A DNA stretch of 64,000 nt from Burkholderia contaminans (GTDB taxonomy: Bacteria; Pseudomonadota; Gammaproteobacteria; Burkholderiales; Burkholderiaceae), in the NCBI RefSeq assembly GCF_029633825.1, contig NZ_CP090641.1:2480001-2544000 (forward strand), read 5' to 3'. The notes beneath the pieces were generated by a model, which saw nothing but the letters and a program-made list of their open reading frames with translations, made no database searches and was not told where the DNA came from. Numbering within the stretch: the first letter of the stretch is position 1; every line of letters starts with the position of its first letter. Both the position numbers and the translations under genes were made by a program. Below, in pieces: positions 36,712-46,909 of the stretch.

Positions 36712-37506
36712 TCAGCCATGCGTGAGCGTCAGCGCATGGAACTTCACGACGGTGCCGGGCGTCGTCAGCGGTGTGCCGGACACGGCCGTCTGGTCGTAGT
36801 CGCCCGCCTTGAAGTAGAAGCTTTCGCCGTCGAAGCTCGAATCCATCGTGAAGGTCTTCGTCGTGCCGTTCGCGGTGACGGTGATCGTCGTGCCGCTCAG
36901 GCTCAGCGCGTAGCTGAACTGCTTGCCGACGCCGACCGTGGTGATCGGCGTGGTCGTCGACTTACCGCCCTGGTTGGTGCTTTCGAGCAGCAACTGCACG
37001 ACGCCGCCGGACGTGAACTGCAGCTCGCACAGTGGCTTGCTCGGGCCGGTGCCCTGGAAGATCTGGCCGATCGTCGTGTGATCGGGCACTTGCGTGACGG
37101 CCACCGTCGCATTCAGCCGGTTCGTGCCGGAGGTCGGCCAGATCGCGTTCTCGCGTAGTTCGGTGCGCGGATGCAGCGAGCCGGACGTCGTCCAGCCCTG
37201 CGTCGGGTCCATCATCACCATCGATCCGTCGCTGGCGTCCGTATAGAAATACGTCGGGTTCACATAGCCGCCCGCGAGCGACGAACCGCTCACGGTGTCG
37301 ACCTTGCCGGACGCGCCGGTCGGCAACTGCAGCGTGAACGGCGCGAGGTTGAAGTTCGAGCCGGGCGGGTTCGACGGGCTGAGCGCCATCGCGGTGGCCT
37401 GCTGGCGGGCGGCGGCGGCCGGGCTGGCCGGATCGTCGCCGCCGCACGCGGACAGGCACGCTACGGACAAAACGGCGACGACGCACGGGATGATCCTGTT
37501 CTTCAT
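36712..37506 (-). CDS. Polysaccharide lyase family 7-like lipoprotein (alginate lyase fold)
   Basis: 264 residues. Lipoprotein signal with lipobox LSAC then GGDDPASP. The jelly-roll domain begins NFNLAPFTLQLPTG. PL7 motifs are visible: RTELRE (substrate-binding Arg) and YFKAGDYDQ (catalytic Tyr). The usual QIH motif reads QIF (Phe150 in place of the catalytic-neutralising His). Family members cleave alginate or glucuronans by beta-elimination. The missing His suggests an altered mechanism, different substrate or loss of activity. Cell-surface or periplasmic location. Confidence 0.8.
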   Translation of the reverse strand: MKNRIIPCVVAVLSVACLSACGGDDPASPAAAARQQATAMALSPSNPPGSNFNLAPFTLQLPTGASGKVDTVSGSSLAGGYVNPTYFYTDASDGSMVMMDPTQGWTTSGSLHPRTELRENAIWPTSGTNRLNATVAVTQVPDHTTIGQIFQGTGPSKPLCELQFTSGGVVQLLLESTNQGGKSTTTPITTVGVGKQFSYALSLSGTTITVTANGTTKTFTMDSSFDGESFYFKAGDYDQTAVSGTPLTTPGTVVKFHALTLTHG

Positions 37507-37549
37507 GGTGTCTCTCTCTCTGATGGTCCGTGGCTGGGCGCCACGTTGT

Positions 37550-37563
37550 TGGATAACGTTTTC
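37550..37563. promoter_or_regulatory. LacI-like half-palindrome, copy 1
   Basis: GGATAACGTTTTCC, near-palindromic around ACGT, 44 bp upstream of the PL7 gene start. Confidence 0.3.
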
Positions 37564-37753
37564 CTTTTAAGGCGCGCGATCGTCGGAGCGAGATCGGTTG
37601 CCCGTAGAAAGCACTCCAAAATACAGAAAGCAGGTGAGGCTCGGAAGTTGGAACAGCGATGCCGGGAATTGCGGAAATTTCAAGGCTTGCAATCGGCTTT
37701 CCGTGAATCTGGCCACGCCGATCGAGGACGATGCTAGCAAGAAGTGTCGGGAG

Positions 37754-37767
37754 AGTAAACGTTTTCC
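37754..37767. promoter_or_regulatory. LacI-like half-palindrome, copy 2
   Basis: AGTAAACGTTTTCC shares AACGTTTTCC with copy 1. Confidence 0.3.
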
Positions 37768-37831
37768 AATCCAGGCCGGAGAAATGGCATTTTGCTGGCT
37801 GCTGCGAGGTATCTGCGTGCCGGTGTGCCGT

Positions 37832-38329
37832 TCACGACTCCGTCGCCGCGACGTGCTGCGCAATCCTCGCCGCACAAGCATCGGGCGTCACATCGGACGT
37901 ATCGAGCACCATCTGGCTGAACGGCCGCGACGCATAGCCTTCGCGATACATCTCGGCGATCCGGTTGCGCTCCCAGTCCGTCAACGCACGTGAGCCGCGA
38001 TTCGACGACGCGATCGCTTCGGGCGGCGCGAGCGTCACGACGTACAACCGCGCACTGCATGCATCGCAGGCGGCGCGCAGCCGCTCGAATTCCGGCTCGC
38101 CGATCGGATAGGCGATGACCAGATGACGCTCGCGTGCGTGGGTGATCTGCGTGACGAGACGTTCGAGCGCGATCGCCCACTGCACGTCGAACGGCGCATC
38201 CTTGGGCGCATCGCGATCGTCGCCGTCGATTAAGCGCGCGTCGGGCAGCACGCGTGCGAGCGCGACACCGATCGTCGTCTTGCCGCTGTTGATTGGGCCG
38301 TTCAGGTGGATGACGGTAAGGGCGGTCAT
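37832..38329 (-). CDS. P-loop kinase-like protein (shikimate / small-molecule kinase type)
   Basis: 165 residues from ATG 38329. Walker A GPINSGKTT (residues 10-18), followed by IDGDDRDAPKDAPFD as a putative substrate region and a C-terminal lid with several Arg. It resembles AAA_33/ cytidylate- or shikimate-kinase-like small-molecule phosphotransferases, but no specific function is evident. Convergence with no clear operon partner. Confidence 0.65.
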   Translation of the reverse strand: MTALTVIHLNGPINSGKTTIGVALARVLPDARLIDGDDRDAPKDAPFDVQWAIALERLVTQITHARERHLVIAYPIGEPEFERLRAACDACSARLYVVTLAPPEAIASSNRGSRALTDWERNRIAEMYREGYASRPFSQMVLDTSDVTPDACAARIAQHVAATES

Positions 38330-38461
38330 GGGTGAGCGCAGGACTCGGAAGATTCGCAGCTTGCCATGACTGGCGCGGCGATGCCGTGCCGTTGGCACGT
38401 CACGCGGGGCGAGGCGATTGCAGAGGGGAAAGCAGACAGGCGGGGGAGAGGCGGAGGAAGC

Positions 38462-38504
38462 GGCAGGCTGCGTGCGCGAAGAGGATGCGCCCACGCAGCC
38501 TGCC
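38462..38504. terminator. Long perfect hairpin downstream of argG
   Basis: A 13-bp perfect inverted repeat GGCAGGCTGCGTG / CACGCAGCCTGCC with a 17-nt loop, 48 bp beyond the argG stop. No T run, but it is the only strong hairpin in the gap. Confidence 0.6.
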
Positions 38505-38551
38505 CGGCCGTACCGCATCCAGCGATGCGGCACGGCGTCGAGCGAAGCGAC

Positions 38552-40216
<1,665 letters not shown>

Positions 40217-41287
40217 TCAGATGTTCCACGACTGCGCGGTATCGAGCAGCTTCTCGCGCAATTGATCGACTTCCCCGGCCAGCTTGGCCGTGATCGACAC
40301 GTAGCCGGACAACTGCGGCGGCGGCGCGTCATGCGGCGGGTCGACCGGCTGGCGGCGCGGCGAGAGCCGGCTCGGCGTACCGAACTTGAGCGCGCGGCTC
40401 GCGCCGACCAGCGTGTCGCGGATGCGCCGGTTCACCGCCTTCATTTCGATCCGCATGTATTCGCGGGCGGCCAGGTCGTCGCGGGCCGGTACCGCGCTCG
40501 ACAGGATCTCCAGATAACCGATGCACAGGCGCAGGCCGCGCTGGATCGCCTCGAGCTGCGTGACCGGGATATCGCATTCCTTCGATACCGACGGCATCAG
40601 CGAGCGCAGTTGCACGAGCAGCGCGCTCAGCGCGGCCATTTCCTTCAGGTGCGCGTCGTCGCTGACCTGGCGATCGCCCGCGAGCCGCGCATGCACGGCC
40701 GCGCACGCGCGCAGCGCGTCGGCGAGCTTGTAGCGCCACGAATAGGTCGCGTAGAGCGGCAACGCGAAGGAAAACGCCAGCGCGATCGCGATGCCGACCA
40801 GCACGTTCACCGCGCGCCACAGGCCGTCGACGATCTCGTTGTCGCCGTGCCCGGCGACGATCACCATCGTGATCGCCGACAACAGCGCGATGTAGCCGGC
40901 CTTGCCGATCGCGTGATACGCGCAGATACCGCACCCGACGGCCATCAGCAGGTAGATCGCGAACGGCGCGTGCAGGAACGAGTAGAGGAGGATCAGCCCG
41001 AGCCCGGCGAGCGCGCCGATCGACGTGCCGAGCGCGCGCTCGGCCGCCTTCTTGCGGATGTTGCCGTGGTGCTGCAACCCGCCGACGACGATCAGCACGG
41101 TGATCGTCGACCACTCGCCGTGCGGCACGTTCAGGCCGGTGGATAGCGCGATCGACACGAGAATCGCGAGCGAGACGCGCGCCGCATGGATCAGCTTCGC
41201 GTGCCGGTAGCGGCGATACGGGTCGAGTAGCGGGCGGAGCGCGTTGCGCATGAGTGGCGGCAGCCGGGTAGGGAGTGGGGTGGTCAT
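40217..41287 (-). CDS. FUSC-family inner-membrane protein (aromatic acid exporter-like)
   Basis: 356 residues. About six TM helices in residues 35-190 (LIHAARVSLAILVSIALSTGL, GEWSTITVLIVVGGLQHHGNIRKKAAERALGTSIGALAGLGLILL), the FUSC module, followed by a soluble coiled-coil tail. The module GNIRKKAAERALGT is characteristic. YccS/AaeB-type proteins are proposed to export aromatic carboxylates. No membrane-fusion partner is adjacent, so the export role is uncertain. Confidence 0.85.
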   Translation of the reverse strand: MTTPLPTRLPPLMRNALRPLLDPYRRYRHAKLIHAARVSLAILVSIALSTGLNVPHGEWSTITVLIVVGGLQHHGNIRKKAAERALGTSIGALAGLGLILLYSFLHAPFAIYLLMAVGCGICAYHAIGKAGYIALLSAITMVIVAGHGDNEIVDGLWRAVNVLVGIAIALAFSFALPLYATYSWRYKLADALRACAAVHARLAGDRQVSDDAHLKEMAALSALLVQLRSLMPSVSKECDIPVTQLEAIQRGLRLCIGYLEILSSAVPARDDLAAREYMRIEMKAVNRRIRDTLVGASRALKFGTPSRLSPRRQPVDPPHDAPPPQLSGYVSITAKLAGEVDQLREKLLDTAQSWNI

Positions 41288-41450
41288 GGTGGAGCTGGAG
41301 TGGCCGGAACGCGCACGGCGGGCTGCGCGGGCCGGCGCCGCGCCGCGTGCGCAGCAGGTGTAACGCTAGCCGAACACGGGAGGGCTGTCCACGGCGCGGT
41401 CATCCGGCCCGGCCGGCCGCCACGCGGCTGCACGTCACGTCACGACGATG

Positions 41451-42983
41451 TCATGCGCCGGCGGCGCTCGGTTGCGCCTCCAGCACGCGGTTGCGGCCGC
41501 CGGACTTCGCGCGGTACAGCGCCTCGTCGGCCCGCCGCAGCAGCGTCGCGGCGTTCACGCGGCCGTCGGTGGCGGTCGCCGCGCCGATGCTTGCCGTGAC
41601 GCGCCCGTACGGGCTTTGCACGTGCTCGATGTCGAGCCCTGCGATCGCGCGCCGGATACTTTCAGCGACGTTCAACGCGCCTTGCGCATCGGTGTCGGGC
41701 AGCGTGACGACGAATTCTTCGCCGCCGTACCGTGCGACGTGATCGCTGTCGCGGCGCAGGCACTGCGATGCGGTTTGCGCGACGCGCCGGAGCACGTCGT
41801 CGCCGGCCGGGTGGCCGTAGTAATCGTTGAACGCCTTGAAGTGATCCACGTCGACGAACAGCACCGACAGCGGGCGGCCGCTGCGCGACGCACGCTGCGT
41901 CTCCTTCGCGAGCACCGTGTCGAACGTGCCGCGGTTGTCGAGGCCCGTCAGCGCATCGGTGTGCGCGAGCCGGTACAGCTTCGATTCGGCGACCTGCCGG
42001 CGCTTCAGCTCGCGCGACAGCGCCAGCGACCCCCACGCGATGAACCCGGTGAACAGGCACATTAGCACGACGGTCCAGATCGCGCGGTGGTGCCACGGCG
42101 CGTAGATGTCGATCTCGGCGGGCGCGACGTCGACGATCAGCGGCAACGCGGCGAGATGCTTGTAAACATAGATGCGCCGGATGCCGTCGATCGCGCCGAC
42201 CCCGGTCAGCACGCCGTCGCGGGCGCGCTGCGATTCGATGAACAGCGGCGAGTTGTGCAGGTCGAGGCCGACCACGTGCGGGTCGTACGGCAGGCGCGAC
42301 ACGAGCGCGCCGTTGTCCTCGACGATCGCCGCGCTGCCGTGCTTGCCGACCGCAAGGCCGTCGAGCAGCGCGCGGAAGTAGTCGATGCTGAGCGTGCCGA
42401 CGACGATGCCGGCGAACGTGCCGTCGGGCCGGTTGATCCGGCGGCTGAGCGCGATCGTCAGTGCGCCGCCGCGCAGCCGGGCCGCATACGGCTTGCTGAT
42501 GTAGAGGCCCTGCGCGAGCCCGTCGCGATGGACGGCGAAGTAGTCGCGGTCGCCGAAATTGCCTTGCCGCGCGGGCGATGCGCTCGAATCGATCACGATG
42601 TTGCCGTGCGCGTCCATCACGAAGATCGACCCGAGAAATTCGCCGGTGGCCGCGCGGTCGAACAGCAGCCGGTGGCGCTGGCGCGGCGGCAAGGCCATCA
42701 GTTCGGGGTCGGCAATGCCGTCGACGACGTTCTGCAGCGACAAATCGTAGAGCTCGATATTGCGCGCGATATCGCGTTCGATCAGCAGCATCAGGTTGCG
42801 TGCATTTTCTACCGCATGGTCATATGCATCGCGCCGCGCCTCGATTAAAAGCGACGTGGAAAGCCCCCAGCTGAACATCAGCAGTACGATCCCCGCAACG
42901 AGCACGCCGCGGGGCGACAGAATGCGTGCCACGATCGACGCGGTATAGCGGCGCAGCGTGGCGGGCAGCGTGAATGACTTCAT
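41451..42983 (-). CDS. Diguanylate cyclase with dCache-type periplasmic sensor
   Basis: 510 residues from ATG 42983. TM1 at about 27-48, an extracellular double-Cache-type sensor of about 240 residues, TM2 near 300-320, and a GGDEF domain from 345. The active-site loop is RYGGEEF, and RDSD five residues before it is an RxxD inhibitory I-site, so c-di-GMP feedback is likely. It makes c-di-GMP in response to an unknown periplasmic ligand. Stand-alone gene. Confidence 0.92.
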   Translation of the reverse strand: MKSFTLPATLRRYTASIVARILSPRGVLVAGIVLLMFSWGLSTSLLIEARRDAYDHAVENARNLMLLIERDIARNIELYDLSLQNVVDGIADPELMALPPRQRHRLLFDRAATGEFLGSIFVMDAHGNIVIDSSASPARQGNFGDRDYFAVHRDGLAQGLYISKPYAARLRGGALTIALSRRINRPDGTFAGIVVGTLSIDYFRALLDGLAVGKHGSAAIVEDNGALVSRLPYDPHVVGLDLHNSPLFIESQRARDGVLTGVGAIDGIRRIYVYKHLAALPLIVDVAPAEIDIYAPWHHRAIWTVVLMCLFTGFIAWGSLALSRELKRRQVAESKLYRLAHTDALTGLDNRGTFDTVLAKETQRASRSGRPLSVLFVDVDHFKAFNDYYGHPAGDDVLRRVAQTASQCLRRDSDHVARYGGEEFVVTLPDTDAQGALNVAESIRRAIAGLDIEHVQSPYGRVTASIGAATATDGRVNAATLLRRADEALYRAKSGGRNRVLEAQPSAAGA

Positions 42984-43588
42984 CCTCGAGGGGCTGGCGG
43001 GCGGCGGATTTTCGCGTCGTCGGCGATTCCGTACGCTGATTATTTCGAATCGGGCCGCATTATCTCGCGAATTCCGGCCATTCGCGTGTTGCATGCAAAA
43101 CATGCATGCAGATACGGCGATTCCGATCTGTTACGCATCGTTACTGCTTTACTCCGGATGATTTGATTTGAATCAATCGCCGCGACCGGTTCTATTGTCT
43201 GAATAATATCGCGATTACCCGGCGATTAAGTCTGTCGGCGCGGTATCGGGCGGATGGCGACAGGAAAACGGCGAAACGACGGGTGGGCAGGAGAACCGGA
43301 TGACTGCCCGCGTCGCGTGCTCTTTACGCGGGCACGCGGCCCCGGCTCGCTCCGGCGCGGCCAACTCCTTGATTCTGCTGAATCTCCGCGGCGGTGGTGG
43401 CGCGCGGCGGCAGGCGGCGCCACCTGAGCGGCCCCCGTGACGAATCAGGTAGAATCCGCGCTTCGCCGCAGGCGCCCGCCGCGCAACGCGTATCGGGGCC
43501 GCATCGAATGCATCGCAGGACGCGCACCGCGCTCCGATTTCGCATGCGCCGGCTACGGATGCCGGCCCGCTCAACGTTCGTCTCGTTT
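42984..43588. other. 605-bp intergenic region
   Basis: Separates the divergent cyclase and permease genes. AT-rich near 43020-43210. A TGCATGC / GCATGCA inverted repeat sits at 43090-43110. Short ORFs here lack SDs and show ordinary shadow composition, so no gene is called. Confidence 0.5.
43090..43110. repeat. Inverted repeat in cyclase/permease gap
   Basis: Perfect 7-bp arms TGCATGC / GCATGCA around AAAACAT. Possible operator; no family assigned. Confidence 0.4.
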
Positions 43589-45124
43589 ATGTCCGCACTT
43601 CCGAAATCCGACCCATCCGGTTCGTCAGCGAACCCACCCAAGCTTCATCGCGCGCTGAAGGCGCGCCACCTGACGATGATCGCCATCGGCGGCTCGATCG
43701 GCACGGGCCTGTTCGTCGCGTCCGGCGCGTCGATCTCGCAGGCCGGCCCCGGCGGCGCGATGGTCGCGTACATGGCGATCGGCCTGATGGTCTACTTCCT
43801 GATGACGAGCCTCGGCGAAATGGCCGCGTTCATGCCGGTGTCCGGCTCGTTCGCGACCTACGGCGCGAAATACGTGGACGAAGGCTTCGGCTTCGCGCTC
43901 GGCTGGAACTACTGGTACAACTGGGCCGTGACGATCGCGGTGGAGCTGGTCGCCGCGCAGCTCGTGATGCATTACTGGTTTCCGGACGTGCCGGGCGTGT
44001 GGTGGAGCGCGGCGTTCCTCGGCGTGATGTTCCTGCTCAACGCGCTGACCGTGCGCGGCTTCGGCGAAGCCGAATACTGGTTCGCGCTGATCAAGGTCGT
44101 CACCGTGGTTGCGTTCATCGGCGTCGGCCTGCTGATGATCTTCGGCATTCTGAAGGGCGCGCCGAGCAACGGCTGGGGCAACCTGACGATCGGCGACGCG
44201 CCGTTCGCGGGCGGCCTGCCGGCGTTGATGGGCGTCGCGATGATCGCCGGCTTCTCGTTCCAGGGCACCGAGCTGATCGGCGTCGCGGCCGGCGAATCGG
44301 AAAACCCGCGCACGACGATCCCGCGCGCGGTGCGCCAGGTGTTCTGGCGGATCCTGCTGTTCTACGTATTCGCGATCTTCGTGATCGGCGTGCTGATTCC
44401 CTATACCGACCCGAACCTGCTGAAAACGGACGTGACCGACATCGGCGTGAGCCCGTTTACGCTCGTGTTCCGCCACGCAGGCCTCGCGTTCGCGGCCGGC
44501 GTGATGAACGCGGTGATCCTGACGGCCGTGCTGTCGGCCGGCAACTCGGGCATGTACGCGTCCACGCGGATGCTCTACAACCTCGCGACCGAAGGCCGTG
44601 CGCCGAAGATCTTCGCGAAGCTGTCGCGCGGCGGCGTGCCGCGCAACGCGCTGTACGCGACGACGGCAGTCGGCGCCCTGTGCTTCTTCACGTCGCTGTA
44701 CGGCGACAAGACCGTATATCTGTGGCTGCTGAACACGTCCGGGATGACCGGTTTCATCGCGTGGCTCGGCATCGCGGTCAGCCACTACCGGTTCCGCAAG
44801 GGCTACGTGAAGCAGGGCTACGCGCTCGACCAGCTGCCGTACCAGTCGAAGTGGTTCCCGTTCGGTCCGCTGTTCGCGTTCGTGCTGTGCCTCGTGATCG
44901 CGCTTGGGCAGGACTATCAGGCGTTCCTCGCGAACCGGATCGACTGGGCGGGCGTGGCCGCAACCTATGTCGGCATTCCGCTGTTCCTCGTCGTGTGGCT
45001 CGGCTTCCGGTTCCTGAAGAAGAGCCGCTTCGTGCGCTACGAAGACATGGAGATCGCGCCGTGGATCGCCGCGAGCCGCGGCGCGCAGCGCCAGCCGGTG
45101 GCGAACCGCGAAACCGCGGGCTGA
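43589..45124 (+). CDS. Amino-acid permease (LysP-like, APC family)
   Basis: 511 residues from ATG 43589. Twelve TM helices: RHLTMIAIGGSIGTGLFVASG, EMAAFMPVSGSFATYG and GFSFQGTELIGVAAGESENPRTTIPRAV are APC amino-acid permease signatures closest to lysine-specific LysP. It imports basic or neutral amino acids with protons. No SD is obvious; the start was chosen from family length. A strong terminator follows at 45161. Confidence 0.88.
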   Translation: MSALPKSDPSGSSANPPKLHRALKARHLTMIAIGGSIGTGLFVASGASISQAGPGGAMVAYMAIGLMVYFLMTSLGEMAAFMPVSGSFATYGAKYVDEGFGFALGWNYWYNWAVTIAVELVAAQLVMHYWFPDVPGVWWSAAFLGVMFLLNALTVRGFGEAEYWFALIKVVTVVAFIGVGLLMIFGILKGAPSNGWGNLTIGDAPFAGGLPALMGVAMIAGFSFQGTELIGVAAGESENPRTTIPRAVRQVFWRILLFYVFAIFVIGVLIPYTDPNLLKTDVTDIGVSPFTLVFRHAGLAFAAGVMNAVILTAVLSAGNSGMYASTRMLYNLATEGRAPKIFAKLSRGGVPRNALYATTAVGALCFFTSLYGDKTVYLWLLNTSGMTGFIAWLGIAVSHYRFRKGYVKQGYALDQLPYQSKWFPFGPLFAFVLCLVIALGQDYQAFLANRIDWAGVAATYVGIPLFLVVWLGFRFLKKSRFVRYEDMEIAPWIAASRGAQRQPVANRETAG

Positions 45125-45160
45125 CGCGGGCGCGGCGCGTGGCCGCGTGACGTACGACGA

Positions 45161-45191
45161 AACGGGAAGCCTCGCGCTTCCCGTTTTTTTT
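45161..45191 (+). terminator. Rho-independent terminator of permease gene
   Basis: AACGGGAAGC-CTCGC-GCTTCCCGTT, perfect 10-bp stem followed by eight T. Confidence 0.9.
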
Positions 45192-45200
45192 GCCCGGCTT

Positions 45201-45231
45201 TTGCCTGAACGGGGTCAAAGCCGGTTATATT
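45201..45231 (+). promoter_or_regulatory. Possible promoter of DUF3717 gene
   Basis: TTGCCT (45201-45206) and TATATT (45226-45231) with a 19-bp gap (18 if TTATAT is used); the wide spacer makes this tentative. Confidence 0.3.
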
Positions 45232-45388
45232 GCCCGACCCTACCGGGCCACGGCCCGGCCGGCGCGAGGCGCGCAGCGCGGATCGGCATCCGGCGCGCGC
45301 GACATGCGGCGGCCGGCGCGAGGCCCGGCGTTTTCATCGTTCCATCCGGGCCGATACGGCCCGCGGAGCGCGCAACCGAGAGGAATCC

Positions 45389-45634
45389 ATGAGCGCATCA
45401 CCCGCCGAGCGGAAGGCCGGACCCGTTTCCATCGTGCGACTCGAAGCCGCGATCAACGCGTGGCGCGAAGTGTACCCGCCGGCGCCGGACGGCGAGGACG
45501 GCTACGCGCTCGACGCCGGCAGCAATTGCCTCGCCGAGCTGTACGGCACGATGATCTGCTACCAATTGCCGGACGTGCCGCTCGACTCGCTGAGCGACGC
45601 GCAGCGCGACGCGCTGTACGCGACCGAGGGGTGA
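45389..45634 (+). CDS. DUF3717 small protein
   Basis: 81 residues from ATG 45389 with SD GAGAGGA. The core IVRLEAAINAWREVYP followed by SNCLAELYGTMI fits my recollection of the short Burkholderia DUF3717 family. No signal peptide or TM segment. Function unknown. It lies between two terminators with near-identical stems. Confidence 0.7.
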   Translation: MSASPAERKAGPVSIVRLEAAINAWREVYPPAPDGEDGYALDAGSNCLAELYGTMICYQLPDVPLDSLSDAQRDALYATEG

Positions 45635-45675
45635 TGCCCGGCCCACACGGTGCCGCGGCGCGGTATCGGTGAACG

Positions 45676-45707
45676 AACGGGAAGCGTTGGCTTCCCGTTT
45701 TGCTTTG
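45676..45707 (+). terminator. Terminator of DUF3717 gene
   Basis: AACGGGAAGC-GTTG-GCTTCCCGTT and a short T-rich tail. The stem is identical to the terminator at 45161. Confidence 0.75.
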
Positions 45708-45882
45708 CGCGGCGCCGGCCGCCGCTGCGAGCGCATTGCGGTTCGCGCCGGGATCGATGCCGGCTGAGGTATCGTGACGGGATCGGGAAGCAGGTGGCCG
45801 ACAGGGCCGGTGTGGACGACCGGCGCCCGCGCGGTGCGCGGTGCCGAATGAACACCCGTCGCCTGCCCGGGAGGATTCGAAC

Positions 45883-46800
45883 ATGGAGTTGAGACACCTC
45901 CGCTACTTCGTCGCAGTTGCCGAAGAGCGGAATTTCACGCGGGCGGCCGAACGGCTGCATATCGCGCAGCCGCCGCTGAGCCGGCAGATCCAGCAGCTCG
46001 AGGAAGCGCTCGGCGTGCCGCTGTTCGAGCGCAATGCCCGGCCGCTGAAGCTGACCGATGCCGGCCGCTTCTTCTATTCGCACGCGGTGCAACTGCTCGC
46101 GCAGACGACCGAACTCGAATCGATGACGAAGCGGGTCGGCAAGATCGAGCGCAGCATGTCGGTCGGTTTCGTCGGCTCGACGCTGTACGGGATGCTGCCG
46201 AAGATCATCCGGCGCTTTCGCAGCGAGTATCCGGCGGTCGAGCTGAGCCTGCACGAGATGTCGACGATGGACCAGATCAAGGCGCTGAAGGAAGGGCGCA
46301 TCGACGTCGGGTTCGGGCGCATCCGCCACGAGGATCCGAGCGTGCGGCGCGTCGTGCTGCGCGAGGAGCGGATGATCGTCGCGCTGCCGGTCGGCCATCC
46401 GCTCGACAGCGCGAAGCCCGTGCTGTCGCTGCACGATCTCGTGAACGACACGCTGATCATCTTTCCGAAGGCGCCGCGCCCGAGCTATGCGGACCAGGTG
46501 CTCGCGGCGTTTCACGATCGCGCGTTGCAGCCGCGCAAGATCTACGAGACGCGCGAACTGCAGATCGCGCTCGGCCTCGTCGCGATGGGCGAAGGCGTGT
46601 CGGTCGTGCCGCACAGCGTGTACGGGCTGAAGCGCGACGACATCAGCTACAAGCCGCTCGACGATCCGAACCTCGTGTCGCCGATCATCATGAGCATGCG
46701 GATGCTCGACGAATCCGAGGATATCCGCGCGATGCAGGCGCTGATCTACCGGCTGTACGACGAGGCGCAGATGGAGTATCTGCCGCCGCAACCCGAATGA
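45883..46800 (+). CDS. LysR family transcriptional regulator (CatR/BenM-like group)
   Basis: 305 residues from ATG 45883, SD GGGAGGA. N-terminal ELRHLRYFVAVAEERNFTRA and LHIAQPPLSRQIQQLEEALG form a classic HTH with linker helix. The effector domain resembles the PBP2_LTTR_aromatics/BenM-CatM group. Target is unknown as no divergent gene or aromatic-catabolic cluster is adjacent; the next gene downstream is an alpha/beta hydrolase. Confidence 0.87.
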   Translation: MELRHLRYFVAVAEERNFTRAAERLHIAQPPLSRQIQQLEEALGVPLFERNARPLKLTDAGRFFYSHAVQLLAQTTELESMTKRVGKIERSMSVGFVGSTLYGMLPKIIRRFRSEYPAVELSLHEMSTMDQIKALKEGRIDVGFGRIRHEDPSVRRVVLREERMIVALPVGHPLDSAKPVLSLHDLVNDTLIIFPKAPRPSYADQVLAAFHDRALQPRKIYETRELQIALGLVAMGEGVSVVPHSVYGLKRDDISYKPLDDPNLVSPIIMSMRMLDESEDIRAMQALIYRLYDEAQMEYLPPQPE

Positions 46801-46867
46801 ACGCGCGGGCGGCGGGGGCTTGCTTGACGTTGCGTGCGGGGGCGGGCCACCATCGCAGGATCCGATC

Positions 46868-46891
46868 CGGCCGCCGAGGGGCGGCCGCTTT
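46868..46891 (+). terminator. Hairpin downstream of LysR gene
   Basis: CGGCCGCC-GAGG-GGCGGCCG, perfect 8-bp stem then CTTT. Likely terminator or intercistronic hairpin, ending 22 bp before the hydrolase start. Confidence 0.5.
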
Positions 46892-46909
46892 CATGCAGAC
46901 GACACACAC

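Larger units (their letters stand above)
37507..37831. other. 325-bp intergenic region
   Basis: No gene is supported. It is AT-richer than flanks and holds two copies of a GGAAAACGTT word (37550-37563 and 37754-37767) 204 bp apart, resembling LacI-family operators around AACGTT. Confidence 0.5.

Noticed and set aside
43215..43574. 119-residue minus-strand frame in the cyclase/permease gap
   Set aside because: No SD, no recognisable domain, and composition typical of GC-rich shadow frames.
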